Shown: positions 10,876 through 23,167 of the stretch, piece by piece
Layout of the letters: every line of letters begins with the position of its first letter
Position numbering within the stretch: the first letter of the stretch is position 1
NCBI GenBank assembly: GCA_001600455.1
Contig: BCKC01000004.1
Location: 3,398,915-3,462,914, forward strand
Direction: 5' to 3'
Length of the DNA: 64,000 nt
Source of the DNA: Endocalyx cinctus
Taxonomy: Eukaryota; Ascomycota; Sordariomycetes; Amphisphaeriales; Apiosporaceae
Program-made: the position numbers and the translations under genes
Notes under the pieces: generated by a model
Databases searched by the model: none
Told to the model about the DNA's origin: nothing
What the model saw: the letters and a program-made list of their open reading frames with translations, nothing else

Positions 10876-13800
10876 CGTTCTATTCTTACCCGGCTTAGGT
10901 AGGGGTATTTTTGTCGTTGATGGTGGTGAAGCATGTGAGATATAACTTCGGTTTTTTATGATGTAAACTGTATTCTAGTACCAGCGGGAAGGCTATAATG
11001 GTTCATATCCCTTATTCTTATCTTCTGCTCTTGGTTGGTTGGTTGGTTCACTATTTTTAAAGAGTTGTTGGACTCGGCGCTTGCACGTTATAGAAACCAT
11101 GGGGGGTGATGAGTGTTGGCTGCAGCCAACACACTTAAAGATATACGGTGGGGAGGAGATATACTAGGCGTAAGAAAAAAAAAAGTTAAGTCTCGAAGAG
11201 ATGAGGCAAGAATAACCGCGACGCTATTAGATACCGGTATTTCTCATACCCTCCAAGTCGAAATAGCGCCTTTTTTTCTACCTTGTCTCCTTTATATACT
11301 ATACTGGGAGTTGTTGGCCCGGCTAGATGCTCGGTATCATGCAGGTACGTATAACTGGCAAATCAGTGACAGCGGACGCGCATCGCGCTTTCAACTTCAC
11401 GTCTAGTATAGTTTGTATAATGTAAACCCGATCAAGGCGTCTAAAAAAAAAGTTCAAGTTCAAGAAAGGCTGCTGGGCTGAAACTCCGGAGTTCTCGAGT
11501 ATTGACGACGAATGGTTTTTTTGGGTGGCATGATAAAAATATCGACGACCTTCGAGTGATACAAAACTATCACTTTTTTTTAAGGCATACGCCGTACCTA
11601 CTACACCTTACCTGCACTCGATTCCAGAGGAGGAGGGGGAAAAGCAGGGCGGCGTTGGAGACTTTATTTGTTATATACGCTATCTATGCGTAAGTATTGA
11701 TTACGGCGTGCAAAACATGTCATGAACGCATTCAACTTTTACCCTTGACGTTTGAAATGAGAAGAATAAGAAAGAAAGAGAAAAAACAACAACACAAAGG
11801 CAACTAAACGGGTAGACAGGGAAGAAGGTGATAAGGAAGCGAGGTCTGTGTCACGTCGATAACCCACCTCATATCCCTCAATTTATTGATTTTCCTCAGA
11901 TCATGCGTGCAGCTTTTCTCCCCCCTCCTCACCTCACCCCCTCTATTAATAGTCCTCTTGTTTTTTTTATCAAACATAAACTTCTAGTATACGTTCATTT
12001 CCACCCCTCACGTCAAGAAGTCGCGGTCGTTAAAATGAAGTATGCTTACTTGCTTGCTTGATTGTCATTGTCTCGCTTCGCTACACGGGTTGTTTCGAAC
12101 CTTGGGCCGGCTGTGAGAGGGTAAAATGTTTTCCTAATGCCGTGAATGACGGATATCATATATGTAAGGGGAAAAAATAACAGTAATCAAACTTTTTTTT
12201 CTCTCTTCACACCCTGGAATAATTTAGTTTTGGTTTCTCATCAGGGATGCAATGTGGCCTTGATTTATAAAAAAAAGTATCAAAGAATATTACGATGTGG
12301 AGAAAGAGGTGATGGGGTTTAGAGAGATTGATATAATAATTATGATCATCCGTTCATATCTCAGGTCTTGTGATATTTTCATTAATTAGACCAGTGAATG
12401 TCTCAGTTTTCATGCCAATGATATAATTATAAGAGCGTATAAGAGATGTATTTTTTTTTTGTGGAAAATGATATATTCGCATGATAAGTCAACTTTTCCC
12501 GCTATCCCGAGACAATGTGCAGTATTAACACAGCACACAAAAAAAAGACGATGATTTTAATATAAAAAATAAAAAGACTTTTCTCGTAACGTTTTTTTTT
12601 TTTTTTCTCTCTCTTTCGTTCCCACGTCTGTGGGTTAGAGTGACATGAGTACCCGTGTGCTGCCGTGATCCCCCGTATTGGTGTAGGTGCAACCCATCAA
12701 CACTAGCCCCTCCGTATTTTTCGAAGGGGTCCCGCGCCCTTCATACGCTCCAAGGTTCGTCCCCGGCCGCGCACGAAGCACGGATACACCGCATTTTAAT
12801 GTACCTTACCTCATGCAAGAGTTCGATAAAAGCGAAATTGTCGGTAAGCGGCAGGGGGGGCAGCAGCAAGTCGCGTCTCGAACCGAGGAAAGGGAGTAAA
12901 GTAGTAATAGTAGTAGTAGTACATAAACACTATAAGTATATACTAGGACTTAAAAAAAGATTTCCTCTTCAGCCGGTACATTTTTCCTTTTCGTATCTTT
13001 GGGGACAAACTTAAAGCAATCAAACATGCAACAAGATATAAACGAACGCCCCCCTGTATGAGCTTGACAACACGGCAAACGTATTACCCTAGAGGCTAGA
13101 TACCAGCAAGTGTTGAGAGTAACAAAAAAAAAAAAAAAAAACTCTTGCCCCGCCGCCTCGACCTCGGACTAAAGTGAACAATTGCCAGTCGTGGGGTGAT
13201 AGTGTAGAGTTGAGGGGGAAAAGCTGGCATAAAAAAAAGAAATGAAAAAATCAGACCACGATTGTAGGTTTGGCAAACTCATCGGTCGATCTTGCGGCGC
13301 CCGGCTGGATGCATTTCACTGGGAACTAACCTATGCCCAGACGTAGTATACTATGATATATTTTTTGACGGGTTCTACGAAGACGCCCCCCCCCCCCCCC
13401 GGATCAGAGTTATAGATCAATGCCATTCTTTTCTGGCTTTCGTGATTTCCTCGTGGGACCACCGTTCCCGCCTAGCTGGTTATACTCTACTACCACAGCT
13501 TAGCTGCCATTAGTGAATTTTGTTTGTCGCGTATTCGTCTTGAAATTATACTCATTCCTCCCCCCAAAAGGAGAAGAAGAAAAACAGAAACAAGAAAACA
13601 GATATTAACTATAAGCACACGGCGTGGTGCGACTTGTTAGGATTTTTATTACGTCCGAAAGTAGTGTGTCGAGAGACGGGTAGCAGCATACGCCATGATC
13701 AGATAAATAGACAATTAAGGGCTCATGGTGACACATAAAAATTTCTGAGCAGATGCGCCAGCTGCAAGTCTATGCACGTACCCGATACCTGGTTCGATCA

Positions 13801-16783
13801 AAGGCCGAAAGAGCTCAGAAGTGCACCGTAGATCTCAATGAATCTTCCACATTGCATCTTGATATGGAGAGCTGGTTCCAATGTAATCCTCGAGCATGTT
13901 GAAAATGAAACTTAGCAGATTATACGTCTCATCCCTCATATTCTCGGGATGCTACCAAGAAAATGATGGAATGAACTTTGAGGGACGATGCCTAAAATCC
14001 CCGAAATCGCTGTATGTTTATAAATAGATCAAGATCAAAGCTTCGGTGTGCGTAGGGACCAAAGGACGACTGTTGAGCAATTGCCGGAAATTGTCTTATT
14101 TGGGTAAGAGGCGAACACTACAACAGTACCTAGATAGGCATGATAGGCATGCGAGGTATTGGGGTGGGCCCAGCCTCTACTGCACTAACATCAGACTTTA
14201 CTCATGGTGTAGAGTTTAGTTATTGATCGCGATACTGGGAAGATATGTCTTAGTGTGAGCGGCTATATAAAAAATTTGGTCGGTCATCTGTCGGTCCCGT
14301 CGAGGTTTCACGGCGTCTCTGGAGACAGACGTTGGCAATATCAGTCAGCGCAAGCGATGAAAAGAGGCGTGTCGCGCTGGGGATCGTATTGGGAAGAAGT
14401 GTGGAATTATGGCACCACTTCCCAATTTTTTGTGGAGTCTGGTACGCCAAATCCACCCCAAGGGAGATCTTTTCAAAGGTTAAAAAAAAAAAAAATCGGG
14501 CGCGACCCCTTAGGTGTGAATATACAAGAAGAGCGCGGCGAAGAGCCCAAGGCCACGGGTCTATCGTTTATTCCATGCTACGTAAAATTTCAGACGGGCT
14601 CGTCTAAGTTGGCTCGAACAAACTCGCAACGTGCAGTAGCCAATGATAGACGGGGCCATTCTGGGCCGCGTCGTGGGGGGTTAGATCGAATCACTTTAAG
14701 GGATATTTCGAGTTCAGGCTGATGGAAGGAAAAAAAAGAATAGAAAAAAAATTGGCCAACTACCGGCGGCTTTTGTATGGAACCGGTTTCGCGGATTGCC
14801 ACCCAACCTCGGGGATTTGGTAAAATAGCATACATACGATACCACATGTGAAGTGGTAGTGAGCGGTAGTAAGTATTAGTAGTAACTAAGGTTTGACACC
14901 ATCCAAAAATTGGTTGACGGAACTTTGCATTTCACAAGTAATTTCGTCAGATATGTCGTACAATACAGTATATAGCGAGTTTTATTCACCGAATTAGATG
15001 GAGACAGCTAGCTAAGCCTGCTACGCTTTCAGGCATCCTAACGAGGGATATCCCGAGGACCTGGGATTTGCGTGGAGTGTAGTGTAGTGTAGCCGAGAGG
15101 TAAGACGGTAATACTACCAACATGCATTGGTTATCTCGACATTTTCGGCAGGCTGGTAGGGTAGATCAAACAAACCCAGGACTCTGGATGTTGGACCAAG
15201 GACCAAAAAAAAAAGGATACTGTACTCGATTGATTGGGGGCGGTTTGGGTAATACGTTTAAATACGACGTGCTAGACGCCGATGCGAAGATGAGGTACGG
15301 AGGATATTTTGGAGAAGCGTGTTCGTGTTAGCAAGCGTGGTTCCTAATGCGTGGTGATGATGGTGGTGGTGATACTTTTATTTGGTGAATATCATTATTA
15401 CAAGATCAACTCGTCAAGTCGACGATCGGATATACTAGACTAATTAAGCCAGGCTGACGAGTGTGTATACTAGCCGTTAGAATACTGTGTAATACTAGAA
15501 CCGTATGGTCGGGTATTTGGATTTATTTGTGTAGATTGTGCGTGTGTGATGAAATAAATGATGAAATGACCGAATACAGTACTTGTAGGAGCCTTGGTTA
15601 GACGGTGTGACCGGTGGGATTCGAATCCATATACTACATATACCTAGTATTACCTATTCCCTAGGTAGTATTACCTATTACATAGTACCTAGGCCTTTGT
15701 AACGTAGCGTATGAACCAGTCGGTTAGACTAGTGGAGATCTAATCCATGGTTGGACTAAATTAGCAAACATCTTTATTCGGAAGATCTGCTAATTAGTAT
15801 GGCGTAGCTTATGGGATACATCTAGGACACATATACTATACTGTACTATGTACGTGGATAGTAGCGATGATCTAGGATAAGTAAACGCGCACATCGTGTA
15901 TCTATCTATATCTTTCCAATATCTATATATATACCGTAGATGAATGGATAAATAGATAGGTAGACAATAGAGGTGATAACTCATCACGTACAGTGTTATA
16001 CCGATGTTAATTTTCTTATTTTCCTTGCTAAAGAATGAAGTATGTTTATCTGTCTACTACAAATCACTTAGGCGCCACGTGGAATGTGATATAATATATC
16101 CATACCAAGGTATCATACGCATGCTTTGTATCCATATCATATGGACCATAACTAACTAAAAAAGATTTACGATTAGGTAAAAACATAGTATCTCGTATCC
16201 ACCAAGTAGGTCTGTGTTCTGCGTACGTTTAATCTACCCGTTGGAAACATGATGATAAGATCGATGGGTAAATTTAAAATATCACATACAAGTTGGCATC
16301 CCATGGATACTTGGTTCCGTCATCCCTGGTTTCGGCTTGTTAAATCCCGATGGTGGGAGAAGGATCCTTACCAAAGAAAAAAAAAACGAATCTGGGGGCC
16401 TTGCTGAAGATGTTATTTATTTTGCCCGTTTTTACCCACTTTTAAGGTCTACACTATTACCATTTGGTCGGGTCAAGTTTGAGAGTTTCCCCATATCGTA
16501 CACTAATAATAAACGAACCAAACATAAATGGGTTAAATTCATTTTCTGTAAGGGAGAGAGAGAGAGAGAAAGAGAGCAAAGAGAGAACCCACTTTCATCC
16601 GCAATCTAACCCTTGTTGATAAAAAGATACCGTATGAAATTGGATGATTGTGAACTGTGATGATGCCAGGTGAATGGTACTACGCTAAAATGACTACTTG
16701 TACGAACCATAATAAGCAGGTGTACTGTAGTGCACATACTTAAGTACATTAGCGAGCTCGAGCCTGAAAACCCCCAGTATTTT

Positions 16784-16848
16784 ACCTAGTAATAGTATCT
16801 AGGTACCTAGCGGTAGGTACCTTAGGTACTTAAGTATCTCCCTAGGCG
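16784..16848. repeat. Patch of CCTAGG/GGTACC palindromes
   Basis: Several overlapping copies of TACCTAG, CTAGGTACCTAG and CCTAGG occur in about 65 bases. The same motif recurs near 1483, 15660, 17499, 38932, 39121, 39241, 40747 and 63915, always outside genes. I cannot assign a function. Confidence 0.6.
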
Positions 16849-17551
16849 TACATTATCATCCAATCTGCTTTAGCTTAGCCACCCCTTCTACTGGTATACC
16901 CTGTATATGTAAGTAAGTCGTTTAACTAAGCCATGCCGCTCTTAGCCTTGAGTCCGAGCCCGAGTTAAAATGTATTTTCACATACTTCCAGTACATATCA
17001 ATTTGTACAGTATACAGTATCATGCCATATGTATTATTATACTAGAATAAGTATTCTGTAACAAACAACATTTAATTAGTTATGAATATATATTTTATTT
17101 ATCTAAATTACAATTCTAATAATCGTGAAAACAATCTGAACAAAGCACATTGAAGATTTTCACTAGGTGATACCCTAGTTACATGTAAGCGTGAGCAAAA
17201 AGCAGCGCTTCTAAAAGGTATACTAAGCCTGATTTGTCCACTTTCGTAGTAAATTATACCAGGTATACTAATACCTTCCTTATTATACCCCCTTGAAAAA
17301 ACGCCCCCCCTCTTCCTCTACCCCCTAAATATCCTTGCTATACCCGAATACCAATCTTTTTTATCGTACTCCATAAAAATAATTTGATCTGATTCGATCG
17401 TTCTATTTAGCCCTTGCTTCCCTTGGGTCCTGCACAATGTACCATATCCTTCCTGTTGGTACGCCTGTTATATGTTAAATGTGCAGTAGTATACATCTCT
17501 AGGTACCTAGGTATTTAGTATACTAGTCACATTTCCAATTACATGGGTATC

Positions 17552-17558
17552 TATAAAT
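17552..17558 (+). promoter_or_regulatory. Possible TATA box of veA
   Basis: TATAAAT is followed by 200 bases of CT-rich DNA, the usual layout of a filamentous-fungal promoter. If used, it gives veA a leader of roughly 700 bases containing three short uORFs. Confidence 0.35.
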
Positions 17559-17796
17559 TTGTGGGTATTAGCTAACAAAACTCCCACACTGTCTGTCACA
17601 CTTTACCCTCTCACCCTCCCCCCTCATAATTCGTTAACCTTGTCAACTTTACTTAGGAAGATCAAGACCCAGAAAAGACCCTCCTCTGCTGACCCTCTCT
17701 TTTCTCGGGTCCCTTGGCTAACTATTTTCTTAGTATACTTCCTCTCCTCTCTTCTTTCTTCCTTTTATCATTCCTTTCTTTAGCATCCCTCCCCGC

Positions 17797-17814
17797 ATGC
17801 TGTTGCGACGATAA
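17797..17814 (+). other. uORF 1 in the putative veA leader
   Basis: The first ATG after the CT-rich tract opens a five-codon frame (MLLRR) ending in TAA. Its relevance depends on transcription starting upstream of 17797, which is not shown. Confidence 0.35.
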
Positions 17815-17906
17815 CGATAAAAATACCATTCAAATCGGATCGAATATTCATCTCGACGACAAAAAAAAAATATTCGTATCTCTATTAATTTTGGTCGTTG
17901 TAATTA

Positions 17907-17950
17907 ATGATCCCGATTGCCTGGTTTCGATGAGACAACGGTTGTGGTAA
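17907..17950 (+). other. Two overlapping uORFs in the putative veA leader
   Basis: uORF 2 (17907-17933, MIPIAWFR) ends in a TGA that overlaps the ATG of uORF 3 (17930-17950, MRQRLW, stop TAA) as ATGA. Between here and the proposed veA start at 18330 there are no other ATGs. This could lower translation of veA or make it depend on re-initiation. That is inference, as the leader could also be spliced or shorter. Confidence 0.35.
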
Positions 17951-18329
17951 CGGGAATAAAGGGAATACGTCCGTCTGTGTCTGTGGTTCTAGCCGTTGGA
18001 TTAAAAACTCCTAAAAAACAAAAGACTAGACAATTTTATTCGAGTTCGACGAGTCAGTTTTCCCACCAAATTCCAACACTTCGGTTCCCGTTCAAACCCG
18101 TTACGACGCACGTATACGTACATACACACGGACACCACCCTCCTTGAGAAGCCGTTACTTTGCATTGTCCCAACCCTCTTTTTCTTCCTTTTCTATTTGC
18201 TTTCTCGAACCCGCTGGTATTATTCAATCGTTTTGGTTCCGGCAAATAGAACTAAAAAAACCTTTCTGGGTTTTTTTTCTGGGTCTTCTTTTTTCTCTCT
18301 CGAGGCGACTCGATCATTTTGTACACAAT

Positions 18330-20096
18330 ATGATGTCTATGCAGGTAAGATTCATCTGCTTACGTAGCCCTTCTAATAACGTCTCGTCGCATACCGCGCT
18401 CCATGGGATTGGCACTATTTTTCGCGCGTCATGATCACCTTCCCCGCTCGCTCGGATTGCATTTTCTTTTCTCTAACATTAAATAACAGGCAATCCAAGC
18501 CGAAATCAGTATGCCTAATACCATGACAGCCCAAGAACAGCCCAGAAGAGTTCGCGAATGCCGAGTCACCAAAGGAGGAAGAACTCTTTGGTATGAGTTG
18601 GATGTTCTTCAGCAGCCCGAACGTGCTCGAGCTTGTGGATCTGGTCCAAAATGTAAGGGAACAACTTCGAGGAAGATGGACCGTACTTCCTGACTAACAG
18701 AAAAATAGCTTCTGCCGATCGTCGCCCCGTCGACCCTCCTCCCGTGGTGACTTTGAAGGTTTTTGAGGGCGAGACGTTTGAGACTGCCCATGAAATCACC
18801 TTCGATTATAATGTCGACTTCTTCTGTTACGCATCTCTGGAACACGCCCGTCCGATGGCCCACGGCCGGGTGCAAACCCCCGCCGCCACGTCTCCACCTG
18901 TTCTAACCGGATTTCCAGTCTCGGGCTGCTGCTATTTGGATCGACCAGCGCCCGCCGGTTACTTCTTGTTCCCCGATTTATCCGTTCGTCACGAAGGACG
19001 TTATCGTCTCGTTTTTAGCTTGTACGAATTGATCAAGGAAGATCAGGATCAGGATCGCGACGCTCCGCCACTCTCCCACGAGGACATGGCCATGTCCGGT
19101 ATCAAGGCCGGTGACGCGGCCCACCGGATGGATCTCAAATCTATGGACTTTTGCGTTTATAGTGCTAAGAAATTCCCCGGCTTGACGGAAAGTACAACCT
19201 TGAGTCGCACCGTTGCGGAGCAGGGTTGCCGAGTTCGTATAAGGCGCGATGTTCGTATGCGACGACGTGCTCGGAAAGAATCCGGTGGAAATGACTTCGA
19301 AAATAAAGCGGAAGAGCAGTTTCCGAGACGCCGTAGGACCCCGACCCCCGATGGTTACAACAGAGCTCGATCTGTCAGTAACTCGAGTATGGACCGGGCT
19401 TCGTTTGCTTCCGATCCCCAACGACGGCCGTCGAATGCCGATTACGCTGGACCGGCTCCTCCGCCTGCCTATGCTCCACCAAGCCAGTCTACGGCTGTAC
19501 TGAACTTTGGGCAAAATGCTGGTCCCAGCTTCGCGCAACCCTTCGGTCCTACCCCTGGATCCAACCCGCACTCTACCCCGGTTTCTCCCGCCCAATCCAT
19601 TTTCCCGCAGGGGAGCGGTCTTCCGTCGCCCATGTCTCCTAGTTACGCGCAACCTAATTATTCTCATTATGAGCATTCGGAAGCAGAGTCTAAGCGAGGC
19701 TCGACGAGCTCCGCTTACCCACCACTTTCGGCTAAGCCTTCGTCAATGAGCTTCTCTAGACCATCAACTGGATCTGGTGTGATGCCCGGCATGTCAAACC
19801 TCCCGGCGTTGACTGCCAGTCCGAAATTGATGCCAAACACTCAATGGACCAGACCTACGTATGCGCAAATTGAAAGTCGACCAATGAAGCGATCTGCAGA
19901 CGAGTCGCTCGTTTCTCCACACGATGGACGCAACGTATTAGGTAATCGGCCATCGCTCGACTCACTCCCAGTTCATGCAAATGATCTCTATAATTTCTAC
20001 ACACGAGCAGACGGCTCGCGTCGTGGTGTCAAGGTAGACGAGGAGCAGGGCCGATTGGTGCCCCTCGATGCGAAATATCACCAGGAATGGTTATAA
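18330..20096 (+). CDS. veA: Velvet-complex regulator VeA
   Basis: Exons 18330-18344, 18490-18652 and 18709-20096 give 521 residues. The velvet domain fills the N-terminal half. Hallmarks are [13 protein letters not shown], then after the intron [14 protein letters not shown], later [25 protein letters not shown], and the end block [18 protein letters not shown] followed by [16 protein letters not shown]. The domain is followed by a long Pro/Ser-rich tail (S..PSPAQ, YAPPS). The N-terminal position of the domain and the long tail point to VeA, not to VelB, VosA or VelC. VeA bridges VelB and the methyltransferase LaeA in the nucleus, controlling light-dependent development and secondary metabolism. 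The five-codon first exon (MMSMQ) splices in phase to an exon carrying another ATG at 18511, which could be the real start. The second intron sits at the position usual for veA genes as I remember them. Confidence 0.92.
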
Positions 20097-20995
20097 ACGA
20101 GAAACATATACTCTATTTTTATGCCGAGAGAATTCTATGACTGTAATGCTTCTTGATAGCGTTCAATGCTGAGACGATCATTACGAGAATTTTTGTACAT
20201 AGCCTACGCTTCTTTTTTTTTTTTCTTCTTTCCTTTGTTTCTATTGAATTTGTCATTATTATTTACCGAAAGTGAGGATAGATTTCTCTACATGGACTGA
20301 GATACCACTTATGTCATGTGTGGCATAATTTTTTTTTCTTTTTTTTTTCTTTCTAGATATAGGGCAATGGACTATTGAAAGAGAGGTTGTTTAATGCTGA
20401 TCGAAGTCGATATGTTCTATAGTGTTTTTCTTCAATACTGATTATATCAAAGTCAAATCAGAATTATGGTCAGATGGAATGGAAAACGCGTTTAATTCGT
20501 TCAGGATTGGGACGGAGGAGTGGGATTCCTAATGTACGGCATATACACGAGGATACATAGGAATAGGAGAATCGGCGTGTTAGGTGTAGGATTTACTGAG
20601 AATTATTCCGTTGACTTAGCTTTTTTATGTTCCAATTAAATGACGTGAATGGTAACTGTAACTCTGTAATTATCAATTATCGTATTATCGGGTAAATGCA
20701 TATTTTGTCTTATGCATATTCTATTTTATGCTTATTTTATTATCCCTTTACAGTATTGACTATTGATACTCGGTTTCCTAGACAACGATACTATTTAATT
20801 ATTGTAAACATTTTTCAGGTCCCTTTATCTTTTCACAGCATCCAAGTCCCATGCCAAACTTAGGCAGCTAATATCCTTTACTAACCTCCATCTAAATGTT
20901 TCTACACTACATTAATTACATGATTTATACTACAAGTCAAAAAAAGAAGATCAGTTTTGGAGACTAGATTGATATCGGGCTACACGTATATCATC
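20097..20995. other. 3' region of veA and upstream region of the next gene
   Basis: About 0.9 kb without a gene: T-rich runs at 20213-20235 and 20331-20353, then AT-rich sequence up to the next ATG. veA and its neighbour are transcribed in the same direction. Confidence 0.45.
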
Positions 20996-23167
20996 ATGTC
21001 GTCCTCCAATCTAAATCTCAATAGACCGGCGACAGCTCGAGCCGGCTCGCGGCCGCCGACGTCGCGCTTCCAAGAAGGCTCCATGAACGACAGAGTTAGC
21101 GCCGCGCCGCCCGCCAAATTTTTAGACCCGGAACAGATCAGAAATTACGAGAGACAATTTTACGCCGAATCAGAACCGACGAAGGAGCAGATCGGGAAAA
21201 AACGTAGTACCAACCTTATCGAACAGCAAAACTATAACAACCCTTTTTCCAATTATCATCATGATTCAGGTTTCGTAACAACGTCTTCTTCGGCTCAGCC
21301 GCCCCAAAGCGTCGCTAGCTCTCGCCAATCGTCGAGAGATGACGACCCTTTCCTCCCAGGCGAAGATCGTGCCGTCACGCACAAGAAGTCGACGGGCTTC
21401 TTCAGCCGGGTACGAGACGCTCTATTCCTCGGCCGCTCCTCCGCCGGCGCTTCTAAGAATGCGGCGACGACGTCGAGCACGCAGCCGTCGTCGACCGCGT
21501 CCCTGCCCGCGACGGAATACGCCGTCGACAGGTTGGAAGTCAGGAGAAAGCACAGCAGCTTGCAGGAGCCCATGAGAGCGCCGGAACGCCCACCGCCACC
21601 ACCTCCTGGACCTCCTGGACCCCCATCCGCCGGCCTCCGCCCGTTCGCCGGCCATCACGCCTACTCCCGATCCGAGACGAACATCCCTTACATGCCGTCG
21701 TTCGACGGGTCGGACAGGCCCTCGCGCGAGGAGGTCATGAAGTCGTATAACCAGCTCATGGCGACGGGATTCTTCCAAGCGCACGCGATCAAATCCACCC
21801 GCCACGCCGGTCCTCCCCCGGTATCGGGCGCGGCTCGCAAGCCGCCCATGTCCCCCATCGTCTCGTGCTCGCCCCAGAGCCCGCCTCCGCGCCGCTCGTC
21901 CGTGAACGCGACCGCGTTGGCCGTGTCGCCGACTCCGGCCGATAGGAGGGAAAGGAGTCGGGGTAGGCGCAGGGATCGAAGCCGATGCAGAGAAGAAGAC
22001 GCGATTTCCCCTAGCGAAGCGCCCGCGTCGGGACCCGTTCCGTTACCGGCGCCGTCGAAGCTGCAGGCGCGCGATTCGCGATACGACGTCCTCCGGGGCC
22101 GCAAGCGTAGCCGAGCGGACGTCGACGATTCGGCTACGAGGTCGTCGGAAGATTCGAGCAGCGCCGCCGTCCTTTCTTCTCCTCCTCCCGCTCCCGCAGC
22201 CGTTACTTCCTCGCCGGCTCCGACGTCGGTTCCTCCTCCGTCTTCGCTTATGCAACCTTTTAAGAGGGTGGCTAAAAAATTACGGAAGATGCCTTCCAGC
22301 TCGGCCGGTAACGGGAACGGGAATAACGGTAATGGTAATAACGGGAATAACAACGCCTCCGAAAACTCGATCCCCACGGCGACGGTGAAGAACTCTATCG
22401 ACGGCATAGTCCGGCTCGCGCCCTCGGTCTCGCAAGGAGGCACGTTCCACCGGAACGAACGTCCCGTGCGCGTGCGCTCGCCGTCCCCGACGCCGATGCA
22501 GCTGTGCATCGTCCCGCCCTCGCCGGCGCGTAACGACAACAACAACGGCAAGAGGGAAAGCGAAGGGGGGATCACGAGGAGCAAGAACGGCAGCATCAGG
22601 TTGAGCCGACGCGGCATGTCTTCGCCTTCTTCCTCCGCCACCTCGTCGCCTCGTAGGACGTTATCGGCCAGCTTCCACAGGGGAGACGGTGGAAACAAGC
22701 TGCGCAAGCGAGGTCCGTCGCCGTCCCCGTGCCGACCCATCGGCGCGTCGCAGGCGGAGAATAACTGGGAAGTGATGGATCATTCTCAACAGGAAAATAT
22801 TTCCGTCGTTGTTGAAGATAATAATAACACGCCGCGCGGGTCGAGCGAGATCCAAAGAGACGCCCAAGCGGCGACGACGCCGGCGCCGCCTTCCTCTCCG
22901 CCCCAGCCGCTAAGCGTCGTGCCCGACGTCAATAGGGGTATACCGTCCGTGCCGCGGATCCCGGACCATTACTACGCTCGCCATAAATTCTCCCCGAGGA
23001 GGAAGGGGTTCGCGACGCCGCCGACGGCGGTTCCGAGTAATAATCATAATAACGACGAGAATAAGCATCTCAACTTTCATCTTCAGACCCACGATCCCGA
23101 TAGGATGGATATCGATGTCGACGTGAACGAACCGCCGCCTCGGTGGCGGTTGGGAGAGGCTTTGTAA
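20996..23167 (+). CDS. Large intronless, intrinsically disordered protein of unknown function
   Basis: A single frame of 723 codons from an ATG at 20996; the frame extends upstream only through a TTG, which is not used. The one ordered-looking segment is near the N-terminus: KFLDPEQIRNYERQFYAE at about residues 39-56, probably a short helix. A second short patch, TGFFSRVRDALFLGRSSAG (about residues 132-150), is amphipathic. The rest is Pro, Ser, Arg and Asn rich: a polyproline run at about 199-213, SR/RD-like RRERSRGRRRDRSR at about 321-334, a basic FKRVAKKLRKMP patch, and an Asn/Gly tract (GNGNNGNGNNGNN). No catalytic domain is visible. The basic and SR-like patches are compatible with a nuclear or RNA-associated role, which is speculation. 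Coding is GC-rich, which also creates a long antisense open frame. Confidence 0.8.
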   Translation: MSSSNLNLNRPATARAGSRPPTSRFQEGSMNDRVSAAPPAKFLDPEQIRNYERQFYAESEPTKEQIGKKRSTNLIEQQNYNNPFSNYHHDSGFVTTSSSAQPPQSVASSRQSSRDDDPFLPGEDRAVTHKKSTGFFSRVRDALFLGRSSAGASKNAATTSSTQPSSTASLPATEYAVDRLEVRRKHSSLQEPMRAPERPPPPPPGPPGPPSAGLRPFAGHHAYSRSETNIPYMPSFDGSDRPSREEVMKSYNQLMATGFFQAHAIKSTRHAGPPPVSGAARKPPMSPIVSCSPQSPPPRRSSVNATALAVSPTPADRRERSRGRRRDRSRCREEDAISPSEAPASGPVPLPAPSKLQARDSRYDVLRGRKRSRADVDDSATRSSEDSSSAAVLSSPPPAPAAVTSSPAPTSVPPPSSLMQPFKRVAKKLRKMPSSSAGNGNGNNGNGNNGNNNASENSIPTATVKNSIDGIVRLAPSVSQGGTFHRNERPVRVRSPSPTPMQLCIVPPSPARNDNNNGKRESEGGITRSKNGSIRLSRRGMSSPSSSATSSPRRTLSASFHRGDGGNKLRKRGPSPSPCRPIGASQAENNWEVMDHSQQENISVVVEDNNNTPRGSSEIQRDAQAATTPAPPSSPPQPLSVVPDVNRGIPSVPRIPDHYYARHKFSPRRKGFATPPTAVPSNNHNNDENKHLNFHLQTHDPDRMDIDVDVNEPPPRWRLGEAL

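Larger units (their letters stand above)
9527..18329. other. Long gene-free stretch upstream of veA
   Basis: About 8.8 kb without a gene I can defend. Open frames on both strands are short, cross homopolymers or microsatellites, and have compositions unlike the real proteins nearby. The region holds A/T and C homopolymers (for example C13-14 at about 13387), an ATT microsatellite at 10855-10875, CCTAGG-rich palindromic patches at 15655-15695, 16784-16848 and 17499-17514, and a long CT-rich tract from about 17580 to 17790. The right end is the promoter and leader of veA. Non-coding RNAs or degenerate repeats cannot be excluded. Confidence 0.5.

Noticed and set aside
14255..14722. 155-residue plus-strand frame overlapping several others
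   Set aside because: Crosses an A13 run, and overlapping frames on both strands are equally long. No family resemblance.
15612..15632. GGGATTCGAATCC, resembling a tRNA T-loop
   Set aside because: The flanks do not form a T stem and no acceptor, D or anticodon arm is found on either strand.
21688..22740. 350-residue antisense frame inside the disordered-protein gene
   Set aside because: It is the mirror of GC-ending codons. The sense frame is longer, starts well and has a believable protein.
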